Source: Edaphobacter dinghuensis
GTDB taxonomy: Bacteria > Acidobacteriota > Terriglobia > Terriglobales > Acidobacteriaceae
Direction of reading: 5' to 3'
NCBI RefSeq assembly: GCF_014640335.1
Contig: NZ_BMGT01000003.1
Span: forward strand, 231,149-295,148
Length of the DNA stretch: 64,000 bases
The notes beneath the pieces are model-generated. The model ran no database searches and was not told where the DNA came from. It was given only the letters and a program-made list of their open reading frames with translations. Below, piece by piece: positions 35,161 through 43,392 of the stretch (its first letter is position 1; each line of letters opens with the position of its first letter). A program made the position numbers and the translations under genes.

Positions 35161-37059
35161 TTAGTTCAGATCGAGATCGAGAATCTGGATCGAGTAACGC
35201 GGTACGGTGTGGGTGAAGGTAGATGCGGCGTTCGAGATGGTGCTGACGACGGGAACGATGCGCGTGGGGTCGGTGATGGAGTTGGTGGCCGCGGTGGTCG
35301 GAGCGCCAAGGGTGGTGACGTGCGCGTTGCTGTGTACCTTTGCGCCCGACAGATTAATGTTGACCGCCTGCGGCAGCGATGAGCCGTTGACCAGCTTGAC
35401 GATGACGCGATGGTTTTTATTATCTACCGTTACAGAGTCGAACAGGCGTGGATTCACGGTATCGAGCTTCGCGTCGAGCACGTGGTCACCGAGGTGCGTG
35501 CTGAACATCTCCTGCGCGTAGTAGCTGGGCGAGCCGTAGCTGTTGAGCGCGTCGTAGCCAATCAGATCGCTCGGCCACTGCATGCCGCCGGGGTTGACGT
35601 TGACGAACAGCGGAGCGTAGCTGGCGAGCACGATGATGTCGCTGTTGCGCTCCATGCCCGTCATCCATGCGGCGTCGCCGAGGGCCGCGCCCATGTTGGT
35701 GGTGGGTGAGCCTTCACGCGTGGCCCACTCGCCGACCATGACCTTGGGGCCGTTGCGATCGGTCTTGTCGTAGTGATGTACATCGTCGAAGAACTCCTGC
35801 GCAGAGCGATAGAAGTGGTCGTCGATGATGTCGGGGCGGATGCCTTTGACCGGTGCCGTCGCGATGATCTGGATGTCGGGATATGCAGCCTTGATGGCCT
35901 TATAGAACTGGGCGTAGCGGCCGCTGTAGCTGCCGGATTTATCGAACCAGTCTTCGTTGCCAACTTCGACGAAGCTGATGTGGAAGGGAGCGGGATGGCC
36001 GTCTTTGGCGCGGATAGCTCCCCACTTGGTGGAGGTGCTGCCGGTGGCGTATTCGATCTCGTCGAGTGCGTCCTGCACGTAAGGCTCAAGCGCTGGACCG
36101 GCGTCGACGTGCTCCTGCCGCATGGAGTAACCGGCGTAGACGGCGAGCAGAGGCTGCATGTGCAGGTCCTCACACCACTCGAAGAACTCGAGCAGGCCGA
36201 GACCGTCGGAGGAGTGATAGTTCCACGGGCTCGGGTGCGTCGGACGGTCGACGAGCGAGCCGATGGTCTTCTTCCACTCGTAACGCTCGTTTATGTGGTC
36301 GCCTTCGAGATAGTTGCCGCCGGGGAAGCGTAGAAACGCCGGATGCATCGCGGCAAGCTTCTGCATCAGGTCGATGCGGTTGCCGTTGGCAGTGTTCTGA
36401 TAGGTCGGCGGGAACAAAGAGACCAGCGAGAACCATGCGGTGCCGGGGTGCTCGACCGAGAGCGTGAGGTGGTTGGCTGCGGAGGCGACGAGGTTGCCGG
36501 TCTTGAGGGTGTACTCGTAGCGGTGCCACTCCGTGCTGAGGGCCGGGACCGTGGCGATGGCTTCATAGACGCCGGTCTTGTCGTTGATCAGCGAGATGGT
36601 TACCGCGCCGACACTGGCGTTGTCGGCCTTGGCGTAGAACGAGCCGTGGTAGGTGGTCGAGGGATGGACAGGAACGCCCCAGTAGCCGCTGTTGACGATG
36701 CCGGCCTCGGAGTGCTGCGCGGCGTTATCGACGGTGAGCTTGAGGCTGAGGGGAAGCGCTTCGCTGGGGCCGGTGGTCTTGTCGATGGTCATGGTGGCGC
36801 GAGCGTCGCCGTTTTGCAGAATGGTCCAGTCAGCAGTGCTGGGGCCGCGATTCGTCTGGAAGGTGCGGTTGTTGACCAGCTCCGCGTAAAGGCCGCCATC
36901 GTAGGAGTAGTTGATCTCTTCTGTCATAAGGCCGTAGAGGGTGGGGCTGACGGCGGCGATGGGCTTGGCAGTGTCGATGGTGAGCGTGGCGGGCTGCTGG
37001 GCCATGGCGGCAAAAGGCAGGCCGGCCAGCAGGACGGCGGCAAATTTTTCGAGGCGCAT
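35161..37059 (-). CDS. Secreted alpha-L-arabinofuranosidase, GH51
   Basis: 632 residues with a signal peptide (about 1-20, AAMAQQ). A carbohydrate-binding-like beta domain (about 95-215) is inserted before the GH51 catalytic barrel. The acid/base Glu is in VEVGNEDWFD (Glu369) and the nucleophile in VGEWATR (Glu444); LRFPGGNYLEGDH marks the start of the barrel. A C-terminal beta-sandwich completes it. It should cleave arabinofuranosyl side chains of arabinan or arabinoxylan outside the cytoplasm, complementing the GH42 and esterase genes of the window. Confidence 0.93.
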   Translation of the reverse strand: MRLEKFAAVLLAGLPFAAMAQQPATLTIDTAKPIAAVSPTLYGLMTEEINYSYDGGLYAELVNNRTFQTNRGPSTADWTILQNGDARATMTIDKTTGPSEALPLSLKLTVDNAAQHSEAGIVNSGYWGVPVHPSTTYHGSFYAKADNASVGAVTISLINDKTGVYEAIATVPALSTEWHRYEYTLKTGNLVASAANHLTLSVEHPGTAWFSLVSLFPPTYQNTANGNRIDLMQKLAAMHPAFLRFPGGNYLEGDHINERYEWKKTIGSLVDRPTHPSPWNYHSSDGLGLLEFFEWCEDLHMQPLLAVYAGYSMRQEHVDAGPALEPYVQDALDEIEYATGSTSTKWGAIRAKDGHPAPFHISFVEVGNEDWFDKSGSYSGRYAQFYKAIKAAYPDIQIIATAPVKGIRPDIIDDHFYRSAQEFFDDVHHYDKTDRNGPKVMVGEWATREGSPTTNMGAALGDAAWMTGMERNSDIIVLASYAPLFVNVNPGGMQWPSDLIGYDALNSYGSPSYYAQEMFSTHLGDHVLDAKLDTVNPRLFDSVTVDNKNHRVIVKLVNGSSLPQAVNINLSGAKVHSNAHVTTLGAPTTAATNSITDPTRIVPVVSTISNAASTFTHTVPRYSIQILDLDLN

Positions 37060-37165
37060 GAATATAGGTCCTTCGTGAAATAGACGGCGAGAGAACGTTT
37101 ACTTGTGGTGCACAACGATCCTAACCGAAGAAAGCAGGTTTTGGCTCGTCGATGTTGACCGCGTG

Positions 37166-37813
37166 CTAATTAATAGCGCGATCTCGGGGGAGGAAGCGCG
37201 AGGAAGGGAAGCCGTTGAAGCGCAGAATCAGGCAGTTCCGTGCCTCTCCGATGTAGAGGATGGCCTCGCGGAAGATGCTGTACTCCGGCGGCCAGTGCGC
37301 GGCGTGGGTGCGCCAGTTGATGTAGAGGCTGGGCTGGTCGACGTTGAAGGTGTTGACGATGAGCGCAGCGCGAGGAAGATGGCTCGGAGAGCTGATAATC
37401 TCGGCGGAGTTCATGTCGTGATCGTGCATGATGCGGGCCGAGTAGTAGATGTTCTGAATCGTGTTCTGTGCCTGGGTATCTTCAAGGATCGCCGACGCCG
37501 GAACGCCCTGCGAGCGTGCCAGTTGCGCCATCACGTCTGCTTCGACGTACTGATTGTGTGCGGCGGTGCCGGTCATGATGATGTACGGTGCCACCCCGGC
37601 CTTGTACTCGCGAACACCTTCGAGGACACGCTCGCGCTGCTCCGGCGAAGGGGTGCCGTCGGCGTTGGCCGGGTAGCCAAGCACGATCAGCGTGTCGAAG
37701 TGGGTGGCGGCGGTGTTGTGCGTGGGGATCGTGATATAGATACCCACCATAAAGAGCGCGATGGCGAAGACGATAGCCGAGAGATAGAAGAAGGCCCGGT
37801 TGAGATATCTCAC
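37166..37813 (-). CDS. YdcF/SanA-like DUF218 membrane protein
   Basis: 215 residues: one N-terminal TM helix (about 7-28), then a Rossmann-like DUF218 domain facing the periplasm with FDTLIVLGYPANADGTPS, IIMTGTAAHNQYVEADVM, EDTQAQNTIQNIYYS and ISSPSHLPRA. These match the conserved positions of the SanA/YdcF family (envelope barrier function, ElyC in E. coli for lipid-carrier metabolism). The exact reaction is not known. It is followed by the DUF302 gene upstream on the same strand with a 13-base gap, suggesting one operon. Confidence 0.85.
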   Translation of the reverse strand: MRYLNRAFFYLSAIVFAIALFMVGIYITIPTHNTAATHFDTLIVLGYPANADGTPSPEQRERVLEGVREYKAGVAPYIIMTGTAAHNQYVEADVMAQLARSQGVPASAILEDTQAQNTIQNIYYSARIMHDHDMNSAEIISSPSHLPRAALIVNTFNVDQPSLYINWRTHAAHWPPEYSIFREAILYIGEARNCLILRFNGFPSSRFLPRDRAIN

Positions 37814-37826
37814 GGAGGTAAGGTTA

Positions 37827-38216
37827 TCAGGCTATCGCCTGCAAGATAAGGCCTTCGATTCCGGCAATGGGTTTGAGCAGCTCATCGCTCAGATCGTAGC
37901 GCGTCTGCAAGTAGCGCGGATCATTGATACTTACCCAGACCTTGCCCCCGGCATCCTGCCAGGCCAGCGCCTTGAGCGGAAGATCGATGGCCGACAGCGG
38001 CGCGGCGAGCATGATCGGCGTGCCGCCTTTGGGGTTGCCGAAGATCAGCAACTGCGTGGGCGGCATGGCCAGGCCAACCTTCGCGGCCTCGCCGCTGTGG
38101 TCGACACGGGCAAAGACATTGATGTTCTTGGCGTGCAGGACGGCCTCGAGGCGGTCAAGTGTCTCAGGGACAGAGTAGGGGCTGGGGTGAGTGACGAGGC
38201 CGTTCGGCGTGCTCAT
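37827..38216 (-). CDS. DUF302 protein
   Basis: 129 residues, no signal peptide. The DUF302 core is clear: SVPETLDRLEAVLHAKNINVFARVDHSGEA, followed by PPTQLLIFGNPKGGTPIM and PLKALAWQDAGGKVWVSIND. The family has a small alpha/beta fold, often linked with sulfur or oxidative chemistry, without an established activity. It probably forms an operon with the downstream YdcF-like gene. Confidence 0.88.
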   Translation of the reverse strand: MSTPNGLVTHPSPYSVPETLDRLEAVLHAKNINVFARVDHSGEAAKVGLAMPPTQLLIFGNPKGGTPIMLAAPLSAIDLPLKALAWQDAGGKVWVSINDPRYLQTRYDLSDELLKPIAGIEGLILQAIA

Positions 38217-38291
38217 GCGACGCTCCCTTGCGAAGAATATTCTGCGAAGTCTACGAGGGATGAGACATCCTCTATAAACCTTGAGTTTGGA

Positions 38292-38489
38292 TTAGGTGGC
38301 TTTGCGCTGAAAGGCCGTCTTGCGAGCCGGGGCGTTGGAGGCCTTGGCTGCGGGGCCGGAGTCTGCGTGATTGGCCTTGGAGCCGTCGTTCTGGCGAGCA
38401 GCTTTCTCGCGCAGGGCCTGCAAGCGGGCTGCCTTAGGGCCGAGTCCGCCGATCTTCTGGGTAGATGCTTTGGGGATGAAGTCGCTCAT
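38292..38489 (-). CDS. Small basic hypothetical protein
   Basis: 65 residues, rich in Lys, Ala and Arg (KAARLQALREKAARQ, then SGPAAKASNAPARKTAFQRK), predicted largely disordered with one helix. Proteins of this kind occur as conserved orphans and may bind nucleic acid by charge; I do not recognise a family. It lies 75 bases before the DUF302 gene on the same strand. Confidence 0.55.
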   Translation of the reverse strand: MSDFIPKASTQKIGGLGPKAARLQALREKAARQNDGSKANHADSGPAAKASNAPARKTAFQRKAT

Positions 38490-38572
38490 GCAGTGATTTT
38501 ATCGCGGAGACGAGCTAAGGAAGCTTGAAAGAGATTACCGGGAATTTCCAGATGACAATGGGGTTGGCAAGA

Positions 38573-38620
38573 TTGACTTACTTTTGTCAAAAAGTATACT
38601 GTTTAGACAGTCAGACAGTC
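38573..38620 (+). promoter_or_regulatory. Promoter and tandem operator-like repeat of the PIN module
   Basis: TTGACT (38573-38578) and TATACT (38595-38600) with a 16-base spacer form a good housekeeping-type promoter. Directly downstream, AGACAGTC is repeated twice in tandem (38605-38612 and 38613-38620), where a bound repressor would block initiation. The ATG follows at 38636 after a GGGGG ribosome site. The layout is what an autoregulated toxin-antitoxin promoter looks like (inference). Confidence 0.6.
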
Positions 38621-38635
38621 TATCTGGGGGTCGAG

Positions 38636-39094
38636 ATGAAGGGATACAAACTAAGCGATCAGGTTCGGTCGGTAGCAAAGGACAAATATGTAACTCCTGC
38701 ACTGCGTGCCGGCCAGACTTCTTTTACGATCCGGGTTCGGAATGTGCTTGATGATCTGGCTCCGCTTGGATTTCCTTCGAACAATACTCCTCAAGTGTGC
38801 AATGCTCTGCGATCAGAGAAATTCTTGAAAGAGAATGGATTGGAAATTACGTCTGTTGACGGTCCTCCTTCAAAGTTGAGCACAACCGTTGTCGTGCATT
38901 ACCGAAAGACCGAACAGGGAGTAGCAACGCAAGAGGCATCCTCCGGAGCAACAAACGTTGCGGAAGATGCCGCCACACGGGCACTGCGATTGACGGAAAA
39001 ATTGAAGGGGTTGCTCAGAGAGGAACTCAAAGAGTATGGCGGTGCGGAAGCATTCATCCGGTGGATAAGATCTGACGATGAGGAGGCGGCTTGA
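38636..39094 (+). CDS. Unrecognised protein coupled to a PIN nuclease; candidate antitoxin
   Basis: 152 residues from the ATG at 38636; a longer reading to 38525 runs through the promoter. No signal or TM segment. Visible regions: a basic N-terminus (MKGYKLSDQVRSVAKDKYV), a region with helix-strand pattern that could be a winged-helix or similar DNA-binding fold (FTIRVRNVLDDLAPLGFPSN, then TPQVCNALRSEKFLKENG and TTVVVHYRKTE), a flexible Ser/Ala/Thr segment, and a charged C-terminal helix with LKGLLREELKEYGG ending DDEEAA. It is not a typical VapB (those are about 75 residues with an AbrB or ribbon-helix-helix fold). Its stop codon overlaps the start of the PIN gene (TTGA), so the two are made together. 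Codons are more A/T-rich than the surroundings, suggesting transfer. Confidence 0.75.
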   Translation: MKGYKLSDQVRSVAKDKYVTPALRAGQTSFTIRVRNVLDDLAPLGFPSNNTPQVCNALRSEKFLKENGLEITSVDGPPSKLSTTVVVHYRKTEQGVATQEASSGATNVAEDAATRALRLTEKLKGLLREELKEYGGAEAFIRWIRSDDEEAA

Positions 39095-39510
39095 GCAAGA
39101 TCTTTTGGGATTCAATGCTCTTTATCTATCTGCTGGAAGGGAATCCCTCCTATTCAAAACGAGTCCAGCATCTTTTGCAGAGGTCCTATGAGCGGAGCGA
39201 TTCGCTTCATAGTAGCTTTCTTGCTTACGGAGAAGTGATGGCTGGTGCAGCAAATTCGCCCGACAAGGGAGTGCGGATACAGCAGACCATGAAGGAAATG
39301 GGCTTCTCTTATCTTCCTTTCGATGCTGGTGCTGTGACTCCATTCAGCAGGTTACGAGCTATCAACAAATTAAAGATCGCCGATGCGATTCATTTGGCTT
39401 CTGCAGCTTCGGCAGGCATTGATTTGTTTCTTACCGGGGATAAACAGTTGTTGGGGTTAGATGTACCGGGAATTCAATTCATTGCGGATTTCAATACACC
39501 ATTGCTCTGA
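39091..39510 (+). CDS. PIN-domain ribonuclease, VapC-like toxin
   Basis: 139 residues from a TTG that overlaps the upstream stop by four bases. The four acidic PIN residues are in place: Asp7 (IFWDSMLFIYLLEG), Glu48 (YGEVMAG), Asp98 (KIADAIHLASA) and Asp117 (LTGDKQLL). PIN domains of this size are metal-dependent RNases, mostly toxins that cut tRNA or rRNA. Together with the coupled upstream protein it forms a probable toxin-antitoxin unit (inference). The region is A/T-rich. A short GCCCTC/GAGGGC hairpin at 39514-39528 follows. Confidence 0.85.
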   Translation: MSKIFWDSMLFIYLLEGNPSYSKRVQHLLQRSYERSDSLHSSFLAYGEVMAGAANSPDKGVRIQQTMKEMGFSYLPFDAGAVTPFSRLRAINKLKIADAIHLASAASAGIDLFLTGDKQLLGLDVPGIQFIADFNTPLL

Positions 39511-39557
39511 GAAGCCCTCAAAGAGGGCGCAATGTCGGCAATGAAAACTGACAAGCA

Positions 39558-41546
39558 TCAGCTAAATAAAAACTCCTTGGTGCGGAGTTCCTTCACCGTA
39601 TCACGCAACTTGGTGGCTTTTTCAAACTCAAACTTCTTCGCCGCTTCGCGCATATCCGATTCCAGTTTGCCGATGTAGGTGTCCAGCTCCTGCTGGGTGG
39701 CGAAGTCGGGAACGCCTTCGGCCTCGTCGGTGAGGTCGGCGTAGTCGGCTTTGAGGATGCCGGCGAGGCCCATCTCGATGGCACTCTTCACGGAGACAGG
39801 AGTGATGCCGTTCTCTTCGTTGTAGGCCTCCTGTTTTTCGCGGCGGCGGTTGGTCTCGTCGATGGCACGCTGCATGGAGTCGGTCATCTTATCGGCATAC
39901 AAAATGGCGCGGCCTTCCAGATGCCGAGCGGCGCGGCCGATGGTTTGAATCAGCGATCCCTGCGAGCGGAGGAATCCTTCTTTATCCGCATCGAGAATAG
40001 CCACCAGCGAAACTTCGGGCAGGTCGAGTCCTTCGCGCAGTAGGTTGATGCCGATCAGCACGTCGTACTCGCCCTTGCGCAGATCGCGCAGCAGCTTGAT
40101 GCGTTCCAGCGTCTCGATCTCAGAGTGCATATAGCGGCAGCGAACGCCAACTTCGGTGTAGTAGCTGGCTAGGTCTTCCGACATGCGCTTGGTCAGGGTT
40201 GTCACTAACACGCGCTGATTTTTTGCAGTGCGGTCACGGATCTCGGCGAGCAGATCGTCGATCTGTCCTTTGACTGGACGAATCTCGACGATGGGATCGA
40301 TGAGGCCAGTGGGGCGAATAATCTGTTCGACGACGACACCGGCAGACTTGGTGAGTTCATAAGGGCCGGGAGTCGCAGAGACATAAACAATCTGGCCGGT
40401 GCGAGACTCGAACTCTTCAAAGCGCAGCGGACGATTGTCGAGCGCCGAGGGCAGACGGAAGCCGTAGTCGATGAGGTTCTGCTTGCGGCTGCGGTCGCCG
40501 TGCCACATGCCGTGGAGTTGCGGCACGGTGACGTGCGACTCGTCGATGAAGATGAGGAAGTCGCGGGGAAAATAATCGAGCAGCGTCGGTGGCGGCTCAC
40601 CCGGCAGGCGGCCTGACATATGGCGAGAGTAGTTCTCGATGCCGTGGCAGTAGCCTACGGATTTAATCATCTCCAGATCAAAGCGCGTGCGCTGATGAAT
40701 GCGCTGCGACTCGACCAAACGGCCTTCTTTTTCAAGCTGCGCCTCCCACTCGAAGAGCTCTTCGAGAATGGAGTCGGAAGCAGCTTTTTTGCGCTCCGGT
40801 TGCACGACGTAGTGCGACTTCGGATAGATAGGCAGACGCGAGTACTTCTGACGAACGCTGCCGAAGAGAGGATCGATCTGCGAGAGCAAGTCGATCTCAT
40901 CGCCGAAGAGCTCGATGCGATAGGCGTTTTCGTCGTACGTGGGATAGACCTCGATGATGTCTCCGCGCACGCGAAACGTCCCACGGCGGAAGTCCACATC
41001 GTTGCGCTCGTAGAGGATTTCGACGAGGCGGCGAATGATATCTTCGCGCTTGATCTTCTGGCCTTTTTCGAGCAGAAGCAACATGCCGTAGTAGGCTTCG
41101 GGCGAGCCGAGGCCGTAGATGCACGAGACAGAGCTGACGATGATGCAGTCGCGACGCTCGAAGAGACTGCGTGTGGCGGAGAGGCGAAGCTTGTCCAACT
41201 CCTCGTTGATGGTCGCCTCTTTTTCGATGAAGAGGTCGCCGGCAGGAATATAGGCTTCCGGCTGGTAGTAGTCGTAGTAGGAGACGAAGTATTCGACCGC
41301 GTTGTTCGGAAAGAAGGTCTTGAACTCGTGATAAAGCTGTGCGGCGAGCGTCTTATTATGCGCGAGGATCAGCGCGGGACGGTTCGACTCGGCGATGACC
41401 TTGGCCATGGTGAAGGTCTTGCCCGAACCGGTGACGCCGAGCAGTACCTGGTCCTTCTCTCCAGCGTTGAGCCCGCTCACAAGTTCTTCAATGGCGCGAG
41501 GCTGATCACCCTGAGGCTTATAGGTAGTGGAGAGCTGGAAATCCAT
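39558..41546 (-). CDS. uvrB: Excinuclease ABC subunit B
   Basis: 662 residues. UvrB is the damage-verifying helicase of nucleotide excision repair, loaded by UvrA and then joined by UvrC. Walker A GVTGSGKT is at 37-44, the beta-hairpin that clamps DNA includes [12 protein letters not shown] (about 95), the helicase motif DESHVT is in the middle, and a C-terminal UVR motif ([18 protein letters not shown], about 632-650) is the UvrC contact. Length and order are standard. It is monocistronic and converges with the PIN module. Confidence 0.97.
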   Translation of the reverse strand: MDFQLSTTYKPQGDQPRAIEELVSGLNAGEKDQVLLGVTGSGKTFTMAKVIAESNRPALILAHNKTLAAQLYHEFKTFFPNNAVEYFVSYYDYYQPEAYIPAGDLFIEKEATINEELDKLRLSATRSLFERRDCIIVSSVSCIYGLGSPEAYYGMLLLLEKGQKIKREDIIRRLVEILYERNDVDFRRGTFRVRGDIIEVYPTYDENAYRIELFGDEIDLLSQIDPLFGSVRQKYSRLPIYPKSHYVVQPERKKAASDSILEELFEWEAQLEKEGRLVESQRIHQRTRFDLEMIKSVGYCHGIENYSRHMSGRLPGEPPPTLLDYFPRDFLIFIDESHVTVPQLHGMWHGDRSRKQNLIDYGFRLPSALDNRPLRFEEFESRTGQIVYVSATPGPYELTKSAGVVVEQIIRPTGLIDPIVEIRPVKGQIDDLLAEIRDRTAKNQRVLVTTLTKRMSEDLASYYTEVGVRCRYMHSEIETLERIKLLRDLRKGEYDVLIGINLLREGLDLPEVSLVAILDADKEGFLRSQGSLIQTIGRAARHLEGRAILYADKMTDSMQRAIDETNRRREKQEAYNEENGITPVSVKSAIEMGLAGILKADYADLTDEAEGVPDFATQQELDTYIGKLESDMREAAKKFEFEKATKLRDTVKELRTKEFLFS

Positions 41547-41606
41547 TCACTGATCATATGTCAAGGCTTCAATCAAAAAGAGGGAAGATACTCTCAGAGC
41601 CTTCTA

Positions 41607-42512
41607 CTATTGCCAGTTTTTTGCCAGTGCGCGGATGAAATTCTGTTTGGCACTGGGGTTTTCGACTGGAACCGCTTCGATAGAAATCAACTGAAGACCG
41701 GCGGCTTCAATCAATTTCTGTACAGAGAGCTCGCAGTAGTTATTGATGTGCTCATGAACTCCAACATCGCAGTTTAGGTCACCAGTTTGCAAGCGTTTCA
41801 GGAAATCAGAGCTGCTGTCCTGGGGTACCTCAATGAGAAGATATCCATCTTTCGCTAAGAATGCAGCGACTTGCCTGACCATGATGAGAGGTTCATTTAC
41901 GTGTTCAAGCACATGGGAGAGTTGGATGTAGGAGTAGGTCTGGAGCTGAGAAGCATCGGCTATGCGAATAACTCCTGCATATGGCTCAATGTCGGAGATC
42001 TCAAAGACATATTTTTCTCCCGGAACGTTCGGGAGGAACTGACCGTTAGCGCCACCATAGTCGAGCATGGAAGCTTCGCTGAGATTTACTCTGCTCTCCA
42101 ACCATTTGGTAAGAGCAGTGATGCGATCCAGGCCACGTTCTGTATGCTGACCGATTTGATTGGCAATCGCAGCATAATAAGGTTCGTAGTGGCAACGCTC
42201 TTTATTGTAAGAATCGGAACGATAGTCCGCGTAAAGGCGAGCAAGGCCTTCTTCCGGAAAAGGAAATTTACTCTGAACAAAAGAACAGTTGAGGCAGGAC
42301 TGCATCTCGATTGCAGCGATGGCAGGCTGTATTCGTGATACAAGCGACTGTATTGGAGCTGTCAGTTTCTGGATAAATCGCTTGAACGGGTGAGACGAAA
42401 TACGGGTCGCTAATTCGATTCGATAGACACGCTTGAGAAAAAATGGAGCAAGATTTCCGATAAAACCTAACTCGCGCAGAGTCGAGGCTCCGCAATTCCT
42501 ACAACTATTCAT
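41607..42512 (-). CDS. SAM-dependent methyltransferase with N-terminal zinc-finger-like region
   Basis: 301 residues from the ATG at 42512, chosen because GGGGAC precedes it and because the family begins right before the CxxC; an ATG at 42533 is possible. CRNCG near the start and CLNCSF near residue 70 look like a four-Cys zinc site, as in the sugar C-methyltransferase group. The class I methyltransferase core follows (MLDYGGANGQFL, then LSHVLEHVNEP and DGYLLIEVPQ). Such enzymes usually modify nucleotide sugars or polyketide-like compounds. Base use is clearly more A/T-rich than the neighbouring uvrB, and no surface-polysaccharide cluster surrounds it, so it looks like a solitary acquired gene. 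Confidence 0.8.
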   Translation of the reverse strand: MNSCRNCGASTLRELGFIGNLAPFFLKRVYRIELATRISSHPFKRFIQKLTAPIQSLVSRIQPAIAAIEMQSCLNCSFVQSKFPFPEEGLARLYADYRSDSYNKERCHYEPYYAAIANQIGQHTERGLDRITALTKWLESRVNLSEASMLDYGGANGQFLPNVPGEKYVFEISDIEPYAGVIRIADASQLQTYSYIQLSHVLEHVNEPLIMVRQVAAFLAKDGYLLIEVPQDSSSDFLKRLQTGDLNCDVGVHEHINNYCELSVQKLIEAAGLQLISIEAVPVENPSAKQNFIRALAKNWQ

Positions 42513-42700
42513 CAAGTCCCCACTATTCATCATTTCATCATCGCTGGCAATAATTCAGCCATCCTAGCACAGAAAAATTACCCAAGACCCCGTGATATAT
42601 ACGGGACAACTTCTGGCATTCATTGTGTGAATGTGCTGATGATACCTTTTGGAAAAGAGGTCTCTTCTGGTAATTGAGAAAGAAGATGTTGGAGGGGTGA

Positions 42701-43288
42701 ATGTGCGCAAATGTGGAGTTGTGGCTGATTCGGCATGGAGAGACCGAATGGAGTCTGAACAGGAAACATACCAGCCGGACCGATGTAGGGTTGACGGAGC
42801 GAGGACGGCAACGGGCCGAGGAGTTACGGGATTATCTTGCGGGAACGAAGTTTGCGGCCGTGTTCAGCAGCCCCATGAAGCGGGCGCTTGAGACCTGCGC
42901 GATTGCCGGGTTTGGCGATGTTGCCAAGGTGGACGAAGACCTTCGGGAGTGGGACTACGGCATTCACGAGGGTCGCACTACGGAGGAGATTCGGGCGGAG
43001 ATGCCTGGGTGGTCGGTTTGGGAGAACGAGATTGTAGGTGGGGAAGCTATTGAAAAAGTTGGGGTTAGGGCGGATGGGGTGATTGAGCGGGCTTTAAAGG
43101 CTGGCTCGGGCGGGCGGGTGGCTTTGTTTGCGCATGCTCATATTCTGCGGGTGCTGGCGGCGCGGTGGGTTGGGCTAAATGCTAGAGATGGAAGGCTTTT
43201 TGCGTTGAGGACGGGCAGCGTGAGCGTGCTGGGATGGGAACGGGAGACTCGCGTGATCGAAAGCTGGAACCGGGGCTTCGAGGGATAA
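42701..43288 (+). CDS. Histidine phosphatase (phosphoglycerate mutase-like)
   Basis: 195 residues, with GGAGGGGTGA before the ATG. The catalytic LIRHGETEW (His12, flanked by Arg11) and the second His in FAHAHILRV near 150 are present, with the R..AEELRD and SSPMKRALETC substrate-pocket segments. It belongs to the cofactor-dependent PGM superfamily; relatives include CobC, SixA-like and broad phosphatases. The context gives no hint of a substrate. Cytoplasmic. Confidence 0.9.
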   Translation: MCANVELWLIRHGETEWSLNRKHTSRTDVGLTERGRQRAEELRDYLAGTKFAAVFSSPMKRALETCAIAGFGDVAKVDEDLREWDYGIHEGRTTEEIRAEMPGWSVWENEIVGGEAIEKVGVRADGVIERALKAGSGGRVALFAHAHILRVLAARWVGLNARDGRLFALRTGSVSVLGWERETRVIESWNRGFEG

Positions 43289-43298
43289 AAAAAATGGC

Positions 43299-43386
43299 GA
43301 TGTAACTGGTTAGATGCTGTTTTAGTGGTTACATCATATGCTCTGTAACCAGCTAAAGACGCTTTATCCGGTTACATGATGCTAAC
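43299..43386. repeat. Two tandem 43-base units with alternating inverted arms
   Basis: Between convergent genes the words TGTAAC (43301), GGTTACAT (43327), TGTAACC (43344) and GGTTACAT (43370) alternate at a strict 43-base period. Each unit can form a hairpin (GATGTAAC...GTTACATC and TGTAACC...GGTTACA), and the middle pair can form a third. The loops differ between units. Function unknown; it may act as a two-way terminator or a binding site. Confidence 0.6.
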
Positions 43387-43392
43387 CCCTTT

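Noticed and set aside
43299..43386. CRISPR-like repeat
   Set aside because: Only two units, the conserved parts are short arms, and no cas genes are present.
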